A stretch of DNA of 7,179 nt from an uncultured Succinatimonas sp. (GTDB lineage: Bacteria > Pseudomonadota > Gammaproteobacteria > Enterobacterales > Succinivibrionaceae), in contig CAJKNC010000080.1 in the NCBI GenBank assembly GCA_905201175.1, positions 1 to 7,179 on the forward strand. The letters run 5' to 3'. A model generated the notes under the pieces. The model saw only the letters and a program-made list of their open reading frames with translations. It searched no databases and had not been told where the DNA came from. Shown in pieces: positions 6,372-7,179 of the stretch (position 1 is the stretch's first letter; the number at the start of each line of letters is the position of its first letter). The translations under genes and the position numbers were made by a program.

Positions 6372-7148
6372 ATGCCTAAATTTGCCGCAAATCTATCTAT
6401 GATGTTCACAGAATTTGATTTTTGTGATCGTTTCGAAGCAGCCGCAAGCTGTGGGTTTAAAGCCGTAGAATTTCTCTGGCCTTATGACTATGAGATCGCC
6501 GAATTGCGGCAAATTTTAAAAGAAACTAAGCTAAAAATAGCCTTGTTTAACACTAATGCTGGAGACATAAGCGCCGGACAATGGGGAAGGGCCGCTTTGC
6601 CTAATTGCGAAGCTCAAGCTTTAGAAGATTTTAATAAAGCTATAGAATATGCCGAAGCTTTAAATTGCAAAACAGTGCATATTATGGCCGGCGTTATTCT
6701 AAATGGCGATGATGGCCGTGAATCCCGCCGCACCCTGTTAAAAAATCTAACTGCAGCCGCGCCTATGTTCTCTAAAGCAGGAATTACCATGACTTTAGAA
6801 GCATTGTGTCCGAAAATTAAACAGAATTACCTGTATAAGAGTCAATATCAAACCTTAGAGATAGTAGAGGAATTAAAGCTTGAAAATCTAAAGGTGCAGT
6901 TTGATACTTTCCATGCACAGAATGTTGACGGCAACCTCAGCTATTTTTTAACTAATAACCTAAAAAAAATAGGTCATATTCAGGTTGCAGCAGTTCCGGA
7001 TCGCCATGAGCCCGATCATGGCGAGATTGACAACAGCTATATTTTCAAGCTGCTGGATGATTTAGGCTATCAGGGCTATGTAGGCTGTGAATACTCCCCG
7101 GCACACGGTACTAAGGAAGGCTTAGGCTGGCTTAAGCCATATCTTTAA
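6372..7148 (+). CDS. otnI: 2-oxo-tetronate isomerase, OtnI-like (hydroxypyruvate isomerase family)
   Basis: OtnI interconverts 2-oxo- and 3-oxo-tetronate and so feeds OtnK. The 258 residues form a xylose-isomerase-like TIM barrel of the Hyi family. The metal and catalytic set is in place: E143 (TLEAL), D178 (QFDTFHAQ), Q204 (HIQVA) and E240 (VGCEY), with the family RHEP-x-x-GEI stretch at 211-219. Some positions differ from the Hyi pattern I know: EALCPK (143-148) where the family usually has an EPIN-type motif, and AAVPDRHEP where IADNPGRHEP is common. These may reflect a different acid-sugar substrate. GAGGAG (6357-6362) lies 9 nt before ATG, and the start directly follows the otnC stop. 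Alternatives are hydroxypyruvate isomerase or an OiaC-type 3-oxo-isoapionate decarboxylase. Pathway context favours OtnI. Confidence 0.82.
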   Translation: MPKFAANLSMMFTEFDFCDRFEAAASCGFKAVEFLWPYDYEIAELRQILKETKLKIALFNTNAGDISAGQWGRAALPNCEAQALEDFNKAIEYAEALNCKTVHIMAGVILNGDDGRESRRTLLKNLTAAAPMFSKAGITMTLEALCPKIKQNYLYKSQYQTLEIVEELKLENLKVQFDTFHAQNVDGNLSYFLTNNLKKIGHIQVAAVPDRHEPDHGEIDNSYIFKLLDDLGYQGYVGCEYSPAHGTKEGLGWLKPYL

Positions 7149-7158
7149 ATTAACTTTA

Positions 7159-7179
7159 TCCCTTTAAATAACAAGGGGA
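7159..7179 (+). terminator. Possible start of a terminator hairpin, cut by the window edge
   Basis: CCCTT (7160-7164) can pair with AAGGG (7173-7177) across an 8-nt loop, beginning 11 nt after the last stop codon. The stem is short, and the sequence that would hold a U-run lies outside the window. It may end the operon after the isomerase gene, but this cannot be decided here. Confidence 0.3.

Noticed and set aside
7001..7024. Perfect 9-bp inverted repeat (TCGCCATGA / TCATGGCGA, 6-nt loop) inside the isomerase gene
   Set aside because: It encodes the conserved RHEP-x-x-GE motif, has no U-run, and lies well before the stop codon; a codon-level coincidence is the simplest reading.
1..7179. Mobile element, CRISPR array, tRNA or rRNA, or frameshifted gene
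   Set aside because: No terminal repeats, transposase motifs, regular repeat-spacer pattern or RNA gene signatures were seen, and all eight genes read through at full family length.

Overview
The window is AT-rich, bacterial and almost fully coding. Eight genes lie head to tail on the + strand with junctions of -1 to +44 nt, so they look like one operon (about 126 to 7148). A CRP-type operator, SD-led starts and the AT-rich leader fit a diderm, probably an anaerobic or host-associated gammaproteobacterium (Succinivibrionaceae-like is my guess). A lipoprotein-type TRAP binding protein keeps other diderm lineages, such as Negativicutes, open. No mobile element, CRISPR array, tRNA or rRNA is visible.

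Layout: 1-161 is the leader, with a good CRP-like palindrome at 75-96 and a TAAAAT -10 candidate at 114-119, in class II geometry. 162-830 encodes an Asp/Glu-racemase-superfamily protein with only the first catalytic cysteine. 842-3614 encodes a complete TRAP transporter (DctP, DctQ, DctM). 3615-3658 is the longest junction and holds a perfect hairpin between an SD and its start codon. 3659-4465 encodes a beta-keto acid cleavage enzyme (BKACE, DUF849). 4470-7148 encodes a DUF1537 kinase (OtnK-like), a class II aldolase-type decarboxylase (OtnC-like) and a hydroxypyruvate isomerase-like TIM barrel (OtnI-like). A short inverted repeat at the right edge may be the start of a terminator.

How the genes work together: the TRAP system probably imports a small organic acid. 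OtnI, OtnK and OtnC are the known route from 2-oxo-tetronate through 3-oxo-tetronate and its 4-phosphate to dihydroxyacetone phosphate plus CO2. The dehydrogenase that normally starts this route (LtnD for L-threonate, DenD for D-erythronate) is absent from the window. A BKACE and a one-cysteine racemase-like protein are present instead. Either the dehydrogenase is elsewhere, or this is a variant acid-sugar pathway in which the BKACE acts on or forms a beta-keto acid. The second reading is a hypothesis.

The two observations I rate highest are the unusual enzyme combination and the apparent hairpin-bridged Shine-Dalgarno of the BKACE gene.
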